Shown here one piece after another: positions 1-10,803 of a DNA stretch of 64,000 nucleotides. Within the stretch, counting starts at the first letter, position 1, and each line of letters starts with the position of its first letter. This DNA is from Aquimarina sp. AU474 (GTDB taxonomy: Bacteria > Bacteroidota > Bacteroidia > Flavobacteriales > Flavobacteriaceae): the NCBI RefSeq assembly GCF_900312815.1, contig NZ_OMPE01000009.1, positions 806,001 to 870,000 on the forward strand, read 5' to 3'. Under the pieces are notes generated by a model. The model was not told the DNA's origin. It did no database searches and was given only the letters and a program-made list of their open reading frames with translations. The position numbers and the translations under genes were made by a program.

Positions 1-591
1 AATTTTTCCATACCAAGAATATGTATATCCAGTGTACAAATTATTAATGTTATCGGTAACTAGGGTTCTTGTCTTATATACGTCTATCAATAATAAATTC
101 TTTAGATTTATGTATGGATAGTAGACGTATAAAAAAGGGATTAATCCAATAATAGTGATTGCAAGAAGGACCTTTGTGGTTTGATTTTTATCCAGAACTG
201 GGTTTTCAAAATTCCAGTTAATTAAAGAGAAAAAATAAATAAACCATAACAAAATATTAGTATAGAGAAATAAATCTATAGGAACTATTGCGTTGGAAGC
301 ATAAAACAATCCGCCGGGTATCACAAAAAAAATCAATATCAAGTTTAAAATTGAATACAAAAATGTATTTATTTTTAACGAATTGACAATTATGATATTA
401 AGTAACACTAATAAAAAAACGCATATAAATCTAATTGGTAAAAATTCAAAAATACTATTTGTATTATCAGCAAGAGCGTTATATGAATCCCCATAGATAA
501 TATAGCTAAAATGTAATACTGCAAATAATACAAAGTATAACAAAAGACTTATTACAATCTTATATTTATATGTGTTTATTTTTATCGTCAT
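1..591 (-). CDS. Polytopic membrane protein, probable polysaccharide polymerase (3' end outside window)
   Basis: This reading frame is open to the left edge. It starts at an ATG that overlaps the stop of the neighbouring ligase-like gene (ATGA), and the 197 visible codons begin MTIKINTYKYKIVISLLLYF. At least five hydrophobic segments are visible, separated by short polar loops, with a first exported loop (IYGDSYNALADNTNSIFEF). Such a profile beside Wzx, Wzz and sugar genes fits a Wzy-type polymerase, but no family motif is decisive in the visible part. The 4-bp overlap suggests translational coupling. It could instead be another EpsG/Wzy-like membrane protein. Confidence 0.6.
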   Translation of the reverse strand, partial: MTIKINTYKYKIVISLLLYFVLFAVLHFSYIIYGDSYNALADNTNSIFEFLPIRFICVFLLVLLNIIIVNSLKINTFLYSILNLILIFFVIPGGLFYASNAIVPIDLFLYTNILLWFIYFFSLINWNFENPVLDKNQTTKVLLAITIIGLIPFLYVYYPYINLKNLLLIDVYKTRTLVTDNINNLYTGYTYSWYGKI

Positions 592-1829
592 ATTTGACCT
601 AGTTTGGTTCTTTTTAAGTTAAATAATAGATAGGTGAAAAACACAAAAAAAGAAACTCCGATATATCTATTAAGCATACTTTCGAACAAAAAGTTGATGA
701 TAATTAGTAATAAAAAAGAATGAATAATTATTTTTTCTTTATCCACTAAATTTTTGGTTTTATTGTAAAGTAAATACAACAAATACAACAAAACGCCTAG
801 CCCCAGCAAACCACATTCTAGCACAATTTGAAAATATTGATTATGAGCATTCAAAACCTTATTATTATTCCTTTGAAATCCAATTTCATCATACATATTA
901 TTTAGTTCTTCCTGTGCTTTTGGAATACCTAAACCAAATTGATGTTTCTTAATAACCTTTAAAGCACCTTCCCAGACAGATAATCTAGGTAGTTTCGGAA
1001 AATCAACAGAATTCTCGCCTTGTACTGTTTCATAAAAGCTTTTTATGCTTATACTGATTCTAGGGTGATAAACTGCGCTGAGAACAACGATAAGTAAAAA
1101 CCCAAAACCGTATATTGACCTTTTTTTTAAAGATTTAACCTTATATCTCAGCAGTAAAAAAAACAGTATAATTAAATTTAATATTCCGGCTAGACTAATC
1201 GTTTGGAGAACGCCAAGTATTAAAATTGATATCATGATTTTTTTTCCTTTAAAATCTTCTAAATAAAAAAGCAAAACCATCAACCCAAAAGTAAGGTATA
1301 AAGCAAAGTAAGATATTTGAATTAATACCGAAAAATGTGTTCCAAAAAAATAATTCCCTTCATATACCATAGACTTAAAGAACCCAAAACCACGACTTTC
1401 ATTTAACAAAGGATTAAAAACAATATTTCCTGATTCGATAATCAATGAATTCTTAATTGCAAAAACTATACAAATGATATAGGCAATCAAACAGCCATAT
1501 ACGAACGCTTTTAAAATTTTTTTATAATCAAATTTATAGGATGTCGAAAACAAAAATGGAAAGATTAAAAGAGATGCTTTTTGTTCAAACCATTTAAACT
1601 CTATTTTGTCTGATAATAATGCAGAGATCCCCACATATAAAACATATAAAATCGGTAAAATCAATAATTCTTTTCTCCATTCTATATGCGCTTTTTTCTT
1701 TACAATTTCTATAATTAGAACTAAAAGGCAGACAAAAATTAATATCGTCGAAGCTTTTTCATGAATTGGCATTGAAAAAGCAAAAAGAGCAAATAAACTA
1801 TTTAATTCTATTTTTTTAAAAAAACTCAT
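588..1829 (-). CDS. O-antigen ligase/polymerase-like membrane protein (Wzy_C/WaaL superfamily)
   Basis: The 413-residue protein has about ten to twelve hydrophobic helices. A large extracytoplasmic loop (roughly residues 265-330) ends in NAHNQYFQIVLECGLLGLG, which matches the H-N-x-(Y/F)-L...G-(L/I)-x-G signature of the Wzy_C superfamily. Family members polymerise O-units or ligate undecaprenyl-linked glycans to an acceptor at the periplasmic face. Because a second polytopic protein follows with a 4-bp overlap, one of the two may be the polymerase and the other the ligase; sequence alone does not say which. It sits 25 bp downstream of the amidotransferase gene and is probably co-transcribed. 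Confidence 0.75.
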   Translation of the reverse strand: MSFFKKIELNSLFALFAFSMPIHEKASTILIFVCLLVLIIEIVKKKAHIEWRKELLILPILYVLYVGISALLSDKIEFKWFEQKASLLIFPFLFSTSYKFDYKKILKAFVYGCLIAYIICIVFAIKNSLIIESGNIVFNPLLNESRGFGFFKSMVYEGNYFFGTHFSVLIQISYFALYLTFGLMVLLFYLEDFKGKKIMISILILGVLQTISLAGILNLIILFFLLLRYKVKSLKKRSIYGFGFLLIVVLSAVYHPRISISIKSFYETVQGENSVDFPKLPRLSVWEGALKVIKKHQFGLGIPKAQEELNNMYDEIGFQRNNNKVLNAHNQYFQIVLECGLLGLGVLLYLLYLLYNKTKNLVDKEKIIIHSFLLLIIINFLFESMLNRYIGVSFFVFFTYLLFNLKRTKLGQI

Positions 1830-1854
1830 TTAACGAATTATTATTAGTGTTTTT

Positions 1855-2970
1855 TTAACTAAAAAACTTATCCCTTATTTTAAAACCAAATTGAAACAAT
1901 CCTTCATTATTTGGATAATCCCTATAGGTTTTATTAGGCATATCAATAATTTTCTGAAACTCTTCAAATGAAACCCCAAGCTTTTTTGCCACATATTCCA
2001 TATCTTCAATATGAGAGTTGTCTGGATATACTTCTTGTTTCATTTCTTCTAGAGCTTCTTCTCTGGTAATTTGTTTGGAAACGATCATACTAGATATATG
2101 TGCTCTACGCTTATCGTACCCAAACTTATGAGGTAGATAATATGCCTGAAAAAACTTGGTAAAACGAGATTCATGATGTTTTCCGCCGTAATATTGCCAA
2201 TCCAACTCTTTCTTCATCATTTCGATGGCTTTATCTTTATTATAAGGCATCATATTCAAAGCCTTTACAATCTTCATTTTTCGGATAAAAGGAAAATATA
2301 CATATCTTCTGAAAAAGGTAACATATGGGTATTTTTTAAGCTTTTTTGCTCCGAAGGTTTTATGAATTGATTTCAAACTTTTATAGTCCAGCGCATTGTA
2401 ACCCCATGACTTTGGTAAAATAGATTCTGTTGCAAAATTTCCTCCACTAAAAACGTATTCAATATTGTTTTTAACAGCATAACCATATAATGCAGAAAAT
2501 ATGGCGTGATCTTGAGGTACATCTTGATTGGCAACATTAGCTTTAAAATACGCTAATTGTAAATCTTTCATTTCTTGCCAATCCACCACATGAGTATGTA
2601 AATCAAGACCTAGTTTTTTTACAATATTTTCTACATTTTTAACCGCCAATTCAGAATTCCATCCACAATCAATATGGACTACTAAGGGTCTAAGACCCAA
2701 TTGAACCACCCTATAAGCCAGATAAGAGCTATCAACACCACCACTCAATCCAATAATACAATCATACTCTTTATTCTTTTGTGTCTTTTTTATTTTTTCG
2801 GCAATGGCCACAAGTTTTTGTTCGCCTTCCTTATTTGGAAACCACAAGCCATTTGCTCTTTCTATAGCCTCATTACAATGATTACAATTTCCTTCTTGAT
2901 CAAAAACGATTTCGGGATCGGATGTATCCATAATACATCGATTACAGATTTGATATTCTCTTTCTTTCAT
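1855..2970 (-). CDS. N-acetyl sugar amidotransferase (WbpG/PseA-like)
   Basis: A PP-loop ATP pyrophosphatase of 371 aa. The N-terminus has two CxxC pairs (C9, C12, C29, C32) expected to bind zinc. It is followed by the ATP-binding SGGVDSSY loop at residues 76-83 and an HVVDW element typical of this family. Characterised relatives convert an N-acetyl group on a nucleotide sugar to an acetamidino group, using ammonia delivered by HisH/HisF-like partners, and both partners lie just upstream (hisH, hisF). The substrate is therefore inferred to be the diacetamido uronic acid sugar made by the WbpB/E/D homologues. Family assignment is firm; the exact substrate is inferred from context. Confidence 0.88.
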   Translation of the reverse strand: MKEREYQICNRCIMDTSDPEIVFDQEGNCNHCNEAIERANGLWFPNKEGEQKLVAIAEKIKKTQKNKEYDCIIGLSGGVDSSYLAYRVVQLGLRPLVVHIDCGWNSELAVKNVENIVKKLGLDLHTHVVDWQEMKDLQLAYFKANVANQDVPQDHAIFSALYGYAVKNNIEYVFSGGNFATESILPKSWGYNALDYKSLKSIHKTFGAKKLKKYPYVTFFRRYVYFPFIRKMKIVKALNMMPYNKDKAIEMMKKELDWQYYGGKHHESRFTKFFQAYYLPHKFGYDKRRAHISSMIVSKQITREEALEEMKQEVYPDNSHIEDMEYVAKKLGVSFEEFQKIIDMPNKTYRDYPNNEGLFQFGFKIRDKFFS

Positions 2971-3006
2971 ACGTTTTTAAATTGGTTTATATGGTCTTCT
3001 GTGATA

Positions 3007-3060
3007 TTATGAAATAGTTATATTTTCTCCTACAGACTTTACAACAAGACCTTGATTCAT
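3007..3060 (-). other. 17-codon ORF in the hisF-amidotransferase gap
   Basis: The 100-bp gap between the hisF-like gene and the amidotransferase gene contains an ATG ten bases after the hisF stop, opening a frame that reads MNQGLVVKSVGENITIS and then stops. It could be a coupling leader or a relic. It resembles nothing with confidence and may be chance. The gap is unusually long for this otherwise tightly packed operon. Confidence 0.2.
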
Positions 3061-3070
3061 TTTTATTTTC

Positions 3071-3835
3071 TTAGTTGTTAATGATTTCTTTTATTTCTGT
3101 AGGATCTGGATATGAAATGAGTACACCCCTTTTTTTTCCTTGAAAAACAAAAAGACTCCCAGCAGCAGCAGCAGATGCTCTTCCTTGGTAAAACGCCTCT
3201 TTAAAATCATTTAATTCTCCTGCGCCTCCACAAGCAATAACCGGAATAGAAACCGCATCTGTGATTTCTCGAATCATCTCAATATCATAGCCATTCATAA
3301 CGCCATCTCTTTCTATAGCGTTTAAAAATAATTCTCCTGCGCCAAGTTTCTCCATCTCTATTGCGTACGTAATAGGATCCTTTTTTGTGTTCTTTTTGCC
3401 TCCATTAACATACACCGAAGTTTTACCAAACAGATTTTTTTTATAGTCAATAGAAATTACTATTGTAGAACTACCAAAAATGGTAGCTGCTTCTTTTATG
3501 AATTGGGGATTATAAAAAGCGGCCGAATTTATAGCTACTTTTTCGGCACCAGAAGCAATTAGTCTTCTAATTTGATCAATTGTCTTTATTCCTCCTCCAT
3601 AACAGAATGGCATAAAACATTCAGTAGCTATATCGCCAATCAATTCATATGGCGGTTCCTTTCTATCCTTTGTGGCATCTATATCAAGAAATACTAATTC
3701 ATCGACTTCTTTTTCATTAAAAATTTTAACTGCATTAATAGGGTCACCAATATAGGTCGAATCCTTAAATTTTATTGTTTTAACCAGTCCATTATCTCTT
3801 AATAATAAACAGGGAATTATTCTTTTAAGTGCCAT
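3071..3835 (-). CDS. hisF2: HisF-like cyclase subunit dedicated to sugar amidation (HisF2 type)
   Basis: A 254-residue TIM barrel of the HisF family, ending at the usual length. The N-terminal strand reads RIIPCLLLRDNGLVKT where histidine-pathway HisF has RIIxCLDVKDGRVVKG, so the general-base aspartate (Asp11 in Thermotoga numbering) is leucine here. The second catalytic aspartate (VISIDYKK) and the GGAGELNDF phosphate loop remain. This substitution and the GDPINAVKIFNEKEVDEL segment match the HisF2 proteins of Pseudomonas wbp O-antigen clusters as I remember them. The likely role is an ammonia conduit with HisH for the adjacent WbpG-like enzyme, not histidine synthesis. It starts 2 bp after the hisH stop. 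Confidence 0.85.
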   Translation of the reverse strand: MALKRIIPCLLLRDNGLVKTIKFKDSTYIGDPINAVKIFNEKEVDELVFLDIDATKDRKEPPYELIGDIATECFMPFCYGGGIKTIDQIRRLIASGAEKVAINSAAFYNPQFIKEAATIFGSSTIVISIDYKKNLFGKTSVYVNGGKKNTKKDPITYAIEMEKLGAGELFLNAIERDGVMNGYDIEMIREITDAVSIPVIACGGAGELNDFKEAFYQGRASAAAAGSLFVFQGKKRGVLISYPDPTEIKEIINN

Positions 3836-3837
3836 AA

Positions 3838-4446
3838 TTAATATTCTCGGACAAAATTCTCTAATAGTTTCATGCCAAACTTATGGCTTTTCTCAGGATG
3901 AAATTGCACTCCCAGAATATTATCTTTCTCAACGGCAGAATCAAAATCAAAATTATAATTCGTTTGAGTTAATCCAGAATCATCATTTACATCCATATAA
4001 TAAGAATGCACAAAGTAAAATTTGGGTTCTTCATACATCTCTTTAAATAGTTTGCTCTTTTTCTGTAAGTTGGTGTAATTCCAACCAATATGCGGTACTT
4101 TGAAATTCCTGTCATTAAAATTAAATCTCCTGACCTTGGCATCAATCCAACCTAATCCTTTTTGTTTTCCTTCTTCACTTCCTTGACATAATAATTGGGA
4201 TCCCAGGCAAATTCCCAAAATTGGTTTTTTCTCTACTAATGCTTTTTCATTAAGCACATCCCATAAATTATATTTTTTCAAACTTTCGATACCAGAATCA
4301 AATGCCCCTACTCCAGGTAAAATAATTTTTTCCGCAGATTCTAATTTAACGGGATCAGAAGTAATTTCGGAACTAGCTCCAATTTTTTTTAACATATTTT
4401 GGATTGAGCCTAAGTTTCCGACCTTATAATCTACTATTGTTATCAT
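3838..4446 (-). CDS. hisH2: HisH-like glutamine amidotransferase subunit
   Basis: A class I glutamine amidotransferase. The nucleophile elbow GICLGSQ has the cysteine at about residue 80, and the histidine of the triad lies in GVQFHPEKS near the C-terminus. I chose the start MITIVDYKVGNLGS, which matches the family N-terminus (xIxIxDYxxGNLxS). An upstream in-frame ATG at 4473 would overlap the flippase gene and add nine unrelated residues. The enzyme should hydrolyse glutamine and pass ammonia through the HisF-like barrel to the amidotransferase. It lies between wzx and hisF2 with almost no spacing, so the three amidation genes form a unit. Confidence 0.88.
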   Translation of the reverse strand: MITIVDYKVGNLGSIQNMLKKIGASSEITSDPVKLESAEKIILPGVGAFDSGIESLKKYNLWDVLNEKALVEKKPILGICLGSQLLCQGSEEGKQKGLGWIDAKVRRFNFNDRNFKVPHIGWNYTNLQKKSKLFKEMYEEPKFYFVHSYYMDVNDDSGLTQTNYNFDFDSAVEKDNILGVQFHPEKSHKFGMKLLENFVREY

Positions 4447-4450
4447 CTTT

Positions 4451-5725
4451 TCATTGTTTATTTCCTTTTGCAAAAGAATATGATAGATATATATTCAATA
4501 TATATAATAGTGAATAGGAAGCTACAAAAGAAATTAATGCAACTTTGATATCATTATAATAGATTCCTATTGCAAAAGAAATCACGGCAAAAATAAGCAA
4601 TCCTATTTGCCAAAACATATCATAATGTTGTTTTTCTGCAATATTAAACATATAACTTAAAGGACTTGCTGTAAATTTAAAAAAGAAAAGTATCGAAAAA
4701 ATCTGAGCAAATTCGCCAGCCATGCTCCATTCCTTCCCAAATATGATTCCAAATATAAATGGGGATATAAAAAACAATAAAATTGTTGGTATAATAGAAA
4801 GCAAGACAAGTGTTTTAAAAGTTTTTACAAAAATATCCTTACAATTTCCATCTTTGGCATAATCTTCACTTGCTCTTTGTTTAAATACATCTAATACGGA
4901 TCTTCCTAAAAGACTTATTGGGGCATTTAGCACTCTTTCCATTAATGAGTAATTTCCTAAAATCGCACCACCAAAATATTTTCCAATTACGAATATTGGC
5001 AATTGATTTGAAACCACGTTGATGAACTCTGCTGGTAAGGTAAAATATGGAAACCTTTTGTATCGTTTCATCAATGCCAACATACCAGTTTTAGTTATTT
5101 TGGAAAATACGGAATCCCTGTCTCGTCTAAACTTATGAATCAAATATAAAACGGAAAAAATTCTTCCTGAAACAAAACCTAATAATAAACCTACGGGAGT
5201 ATAACCTAGGGTTCCTGATCCTATTTGCACTCCGGTCATTGCAGTTGTATTTATTATTTTACTGGCCGCCATTCTTTTATAAAGCGTTTTTCTATTAAAC
5301 CAAAAGCTTATGGCATTAAAAACTCCCATAAATAGAACAGATACTGGGATAAAATATAACCATTTTGACAACGTCCTTGCATCTTCTTGGTTATCCGTTA
5401 AGAAACTTGATAATTCTACATTAAAAAAGAAAACTCCTAGAAAAATTATAGTGCTAATTATGAAAGCAATCAGAATAGATAATACTGTTATATTAGCAGA
5501 GTCTTCATCTTTCTCTGGGATTATTATAGCTATATCATATTTTAATGAAACAACAACTGTAACAACCGCTGCCAGTGACATATATGTTGCTAATATTCCA
5601 AAATCATCTGGAGTATATAATCTTGTTAAAATAGGTGATAATGCCAAAGGGACCGCCTGCGCCATTGCAGTCCCGGTAACTAAAGTTATTATATTTCTAG
5701 AAAAACTGGATTTTAATATTCTCAA
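4451..5725 (-). CDS. wzx: Wzx-type polysaccharide flippase (MOP superfamily)
   Basis: The 424-residue protein has about twelve transmembrane segments and the classic Wzx N-terminus: a short basic stretch, then NIITLVTGTAMAQAVPLALS and PILTRLYTPDDFGILATY. Members move undecaprenyl-diphosphate-linked repeat units across the inner membrane. It is located between the wbpB-like gene (13 bp upstream) and hisH2 (4 bp downstream), as expected in a Wzx/Wzy-dependent locus with a Wzz homologue further upstream. Identification rests on hydrophobicity pattern and N-terminal motif; substrate specificity cannot be read. Confidence 0.88.
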   Translation of the reverse strand: MRILKSSFSRNIITLVTGTAMAQAVPLALSPILTRLYTPDDFGILATYMSLAAVVTVVVSLKYDIAIIIPEKDEDSANITVLSILIAFIISTIIFLGVFFFNVELSSFLTDNQEDARTLSKWLYFIPVSVLFMGVFNAISFWFNRKTLYKRMAASKIINTTAMTGVQIGSGTLGYTPVGLLLGFVSGRIFSVLYLIHKFRRDRDSVFSKITKTGMLALMKRYKRFPYFTLPAEFINVVSNQLPIFVIGKYFGGAILGNYSLMERVLNAPISLLGRSVLDVFKQRASEDYAKDGNCKDIFVKTFKTLVLLSIIPTILLFFISPFIFGIIFGKEWSMAGEFAQIFSILFFFKFTASPLSYMFNIAEKQHYDMFWQIGLLIFAVISFAIGIYYNDIKVALISFVASYSLLYILNIYLSYSFAKGNKQ

Positions 5726-5738
5726 AAGTAGTTAATTA

Positions 5739-7774
<2,036 letters not shown>

Positions 7775-7779
7775 TCTAA

Positions 7780-8367
7780 CTATTTAATTCTTTTTACTAT
7801 ATTTTCTTCTAAATTCAAGATATATTCCTGATTACTTTCGGGACATATCGCTTTTTGGTTATCATCAAAATTTAAACGATGACCAAATTCACTTACCCAC
7901 CCTATTTGTTTGGCTGGATTCCCTACTATTAGAGCATACGGTTTAATTGTTTTAGTAACTACAGCACCAGCACCAATTAATGCATATTCTCCAATATTAT
8001 TTCCGCAAATTATTGTTGCATTAGCTCCAATAGATGCTCCTTTCTTTACTATCGTTACCGCATATTGCCCTCTTCTATTGACAGCACTTCTAGGATTAAT
8101 CACATTAGTAAACACCATAGAAGGCCCTAAAAAGACATCATCTTCACAAATCACTCCAGTATAAATAGAGACATTATTTTGAACCTTAACGTTCTTCCCT
8201 AGTTTTACTTCTGGAGAAACCACTACATTCTGTCCAATATTGCACGATTCTCCTATACTACAATTGGACATTATATGAGAAAAATGCCATATTTTGGTGT
8301 CCTTACCTATATTACAATTACTATCTATAACTGCTGTTTCATGAGCATAGTATTTTGTATCACTCAT
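7780..8367 (-). CDS. wbpD: UDP-3-amino-GlcNAc-uronate N-acetyltransferase (WbpD-like, left-handed beta helix)
   Basis: The 195-residue protein is built from hexapeptide repeats ([LIV]-G-x-x-x-x), clear from about residue 12 to 150: NCNIGKDTKIW, NCSIGESCNIGQNV, KLGKNVKVQNNVS, GASIGANATIICG. It ends with the IVGNPAKQIGWV segment typical of sugar acetyltransferases. WbpD homologues acetylate the 3-amino group to give UDP-2,3-diacetamido-glucuronate. The NVSIYTGVICEDDVFLGPS stretch is characteristic of the WbpD/WlbB clade. Its ATG lies inside the last codons of a short dehydrogenase relic, suggesting coupling to upstream translation. Confidence 0.87.
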   Translation of the reverse strand: MSDTKYYAHETAVIDSNCNIGKDTKIWHFSHIMSNCSIGESCNIGQNVVVSPEVKLGKNVKVQNNVSIYTGVICEDDVFLGPSMVFTNVINPRSAVNRRGQYAVTIVKKGASIGANATIICGNNIGEYALIGAGAVVTKTIKPYALIVGNPAKQIGWVSEFGHRLNFDDNQKAICPESNQEYILNLEENIVKRIK

Positions 8368-8491
8368 ACCTTAAAATTCTATCTATTATTAACTCCTTTG
8401 ATAAAAAACCTTTCACATCATAAACCCTGGCATTTGTACTCCCTGATTTTTTAACTTCAATATTGTTATTTTTTATATTATATAAAGTCAT
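8360..8491 (-). pseudogene. Relic of a nucleotide-sugar dehydrogenase C-terminus (43 codons)
   Basis: The gap between rfbD and wbpD holds a 43-codon frame starting at an ATG that overlaps the rfbD stop (ATGA) and ending with a TGA overlapping the wbpD start. Its second half reads NARVYDVKGFLSKELI, which resembles the extreme C-terminus of UDP-HexNAc 6-dehydrogenases of the WbpO/TviB type (VVYDVKGxLxxExVDGRL), from memory. The preceding IKNNNIEVKKSG also fits that tail. A TAA immediately precedes the ATG and no catalytic domain is present. I read it as the 3' scar of a deleted dehydrogenase that would have supplied the uronate for WbpB. It may still be translated as a coupling peptide. Confidence 0.6.
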
Positions 8492-9351
8492 TTATTTAAA
8501 TTACGAAGACTATTACTCCATTCAATTACAGAAGCAAGAAAACTTTGTTTTGTCTTTGATTTATCTAAAACACTATATTTTGGACGTTGTGCAAAAGTAG
8601 GGTAATTATCGGTTTTTTCTAGTTTTATAACTTCTTGTTTTCCTGAAAGTCTTAAAATCTCTTTTGCGAAATCGTACCAAGTTGCCTCACCTTCATTACT
8701 ATAGTGATAAATACCATAGTCACAAGAATTTATAAGAATCAAATCGAGAATAAATCTGGCAAGATCGTTGGCGTTCGTAGGAGTTCCTATCTCTGAACTT
8801 ACTATCGTAAGTTTTTCTTCTATCTCTGACTTTTTTTTAATGGTTTTAAAAAAGTTATGCCCGAATTCTGAATACAACCAGGAGGTTCTAATGATAAAAT
8901 ATTTTTCAAGAGATTCTTGTATATGTTTTTCTCCTGCTAACTTGGATTTTCCATATTCATTAATTGGATTAGGAGTGTCCTTCTCTGTATAAGGACTTTC
9001 TTTCTTTCCGTCAAAAACATAATCCGTAGAAATATGAATTAATGTGGCGTTGTGTTCTTTACATACTTCAGCCAAATTTTTAGCTCCTTGGGAATTTACT
9101 AAAAAGGCTATTTCGGGATTTTTTTCTGCCTTATCGACATTAGTGTACGCCGCACAATTGATTACAAAATCAAACATATTGTTCACAAATAAACCTTGTA
9201 TTTGATCACTATTAGTGATATCTAGTGCTGCTGAATTTGCAAAATACATGTTCAATTCTGGATAATCATCCCTTATCTTGTGTATACATTGTCCTAGTTG
9301 GCCATTGGATCCTGTTACCAAAACCCTTTTTTTAGGAAACTCTCTATCCAT
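8488..9351 (-). CDS. rfbD: dTDP-4-dehydrorhamnose reductase
   Basis: An SDR-family reductase of 287 aa, the last step to dTDP-L-rhamnose. The nucleotide-binding motif is VLVTGSNGQLGQ near residue 10, the catalytic serine/threonine region is LIHISTDYVFDGKKE, and YGKSKLAGEKH supplies the YxxxK pair. All are family hallmarks. It overlaps rfbC by 8 bp. The last gene of an rfbBACD set, it leads directly into the dehydrogenase relic and wbpD, so the rhamnose and diaminouronate blocks are one transcription unit. Confidence 0.95.
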   Translation of the reverse strand: MDREFPKKRVLVTGSNGQLGQCIHKIRDDYPELNMYFANSAALDITNSDQIQGLFVNNMFDFVINCAAYTNVDKAEKNPEIAFLVNSQGAKNLAEVCKEHNATLIHISTDYVFDGKKESPYTEKDTPNPINEYGKSKLAGEKHIQESLEKYFIIRTSWLYSEFGHNFFKTIKKKSEIEEKLTIVSSEIGTPTNANDLARFILDLILINSCDYGIYHYSNEGEATWYDFAKEILRLSGKQEVIKLEKTDNYPTFAQRPKYSVLDKSKTKQSFLASVIEWSNSLRNLNK

Positions 9352-9892
9352 CTTTTAACTCTTTTAGATAAGGTAATACGTTATCCTTTTCTGATAATAA
9401 AATCTCTGATGGGTCTGTTTTCCAATCAATCTTAAGACTTGAGTCATTATATTTAACACCTAACTCTGAAGGTTTATGATAGTAATTATCACATTTGTAG
9501 GCAAAAATGGCAGTATCACTTAAAGTGATGAATCCATGCGCAAACCCCCTGGGAACAAAGAGTTGAAAGTTGTTTTTATCATTTAAAATAATAGAAAAAT
9601 GCTTTCCGTAGGTTTGGGATTCTGGCCTTAAATCGACTGCTACATCTAGAACTTCTCCCAAAACTACTCTAACCAATTTTGTCTGCGCAAAATCTCCTGT
9701 TTGGAAATGTAATCCTCTTAATGTTCCTTTTGAAGAAATAGATTGATTATCCTGTACAAAATCTATTTGTAATCCTGTTTTTTCTAAAAATTGTTGGGAA
9801 TTAAAACTTTCGAAAAATGAACCCCTTTGGTCTTCAAAAATTTTAGGTTTTATGATAAAACACCCTTCTATAAATGTTGGTTCGACTTCCAT
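9344..9892 (-). CDS. rfbC: dTDP-4-dehydrorhamnose 3,5-epimerase
   Basis: A 182-residue cupin of normal length. The family signature DQRGSFFESFN is followed by FVQDNQSISSKGTLRGLHFQ, in which the catalytic histidine is in RGLHFQ. VDLRPESQTYGKH and FVPRGFAHGFITLSD complete the active-site set. It epimerises C3 and C5 of dTDP-4-keto-6-deoxyglucose. It follows rfbA by 2 bp and overlaps rfbD. Confidence 0.96.
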   Translation of the reverse strand: MEVEPTFIEGCFIIKPKIFEDQRGSFFESFNSQQFLEKTGLQIDFVQDNQSISSKGTLRGLHFQTGDFAQTKLVRVVLGEVLDVAVDLRPESQTYGKHFSIILNDKNNFQLFVPRGFAHGFITLSDTAIFAYKCDNYYHKPSELGVKYNDSSLKIDWKTDPSEILLSEKDNVLPYLKELKDG

Positions 9893-9894
9893 TC

Positions 9895-10752
9895 TTAATC
9901 TAATTGTAATAAATATTTACCATAACCGCTCTTTAAAAGGGGTTTTGCTAATTCATGAAGCTGTTTTTTGTTGATAAAACCTTTTTTATAGGCGATTTCT
10001 TCAATTGCTCCTATTTTAAGTCCCTGCCGTTCTTCGATTACCTGTACAAATTGAGAAGCTTGCATCAAAGAATTAAAAGTTCCTGTATCTAACCAGGCTG
10101 TACCTTTATCTAAAATGCTTACTTTAAGTTTTCCTTTTCCTAAATAAGCATTATTTACATCTGTGATTTCAAGTTCTCCTCTATCACTAGGCTTAATTTT
10201 CTTGGCTATTTCTACAACTTCATTATCATAAAAATAAATACCTGGTACAGCATAATTTGATTTTGGTTGTTTTGGTTTTTCTTCAATAGAAATTGCCTTT
10301 CCTTGATCATCAAAATCAACAACTCCATAACGCTCTGGATCTTGAACATGATACGCGTATATAATTCCGCCATCAGGATCATTATTATTTTCCAAGAGAT
10401 TCTCTAAGCCAGAGCCATAAAAAATATTATCCCCTAATACCAATGCTACTTTATCCTTATCAATAAATTTTTCTCCAATAATAAACGCTTCGGCTAATCC
10501 ATTGGGTTGATCTTGAACAGCGTATTCAAACCTACAACCATATTTTAACCCATCTCCTAAAAGCTTTTTAAAAAGTGGTAAATCTTGAGGTGTAGAAATA
10601 ATAAGAATTTCACGAATTCCGGCAGATATTAAAGTCGATAGAGGATAATATATCATTGGTTTATCATACACTGGCATTAACTGTTTACTAATTGCCAATG
10701 TTAAAGGATGCAATCTTGTTCCTGAACCTCCTGCTAGTATTATTCCTTTCAT
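9895..10752 (-). CDS. rfbA: Glucose-1-phosphate thymidylyltransferase
   Basis: A 285-residue nucleotidyltransferase with the N-terminal [16 protein letters not shown] signature loop (residues 3-18) and the family segments [27 protein letters not shown] and [19 protein letters not shown]. It makes dTDP-glucose from dTTP and glucose-1-phosphate, the first step to dTDP-rhamnose. It lies 51 bp downstream of rfbB in the order rfbB-A-C-D. Confidence 0.96.
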   Translation of the reverse strand: MKGIILAGGSGTRLHPLTLAISKQLMPVYDKPMIYYPLSTLISAGIREILIISTPQDLPLFKKLLGDGLKYGCRFEYAVQDQPNGLAEAFIIGEKFIDKDKVALVLGDNIFYGSGLENLLENNNDPDGGIIYAYHVQDPERYGVVDFDDQGKAISIEEKPKQPKSNYAVPGIYFYDNEVVEIAKKIKPSDRGELEITDVNNAYLGKGKLKVSILDKGTAWLDTGTFNSLMQASQFVQVIEERQGLKIGAIEEIAYKKGFINKKQLHELAKPLLKSGYGKYLLQLD

Positions 10753-10803
10753 TTTTTTAGTTTTTCAAAATCTAATGAAAAATACTTATTACAATAACTA
10801 TCA

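Noticed and set aside
3007..3060. The 17-codon ORF resembling the start of RsgA (GLVVKSxG)
   Set aside because: The resemblance is too short to support homology, and the frame ends after 17 codons; kept only as a low-confidence feature.
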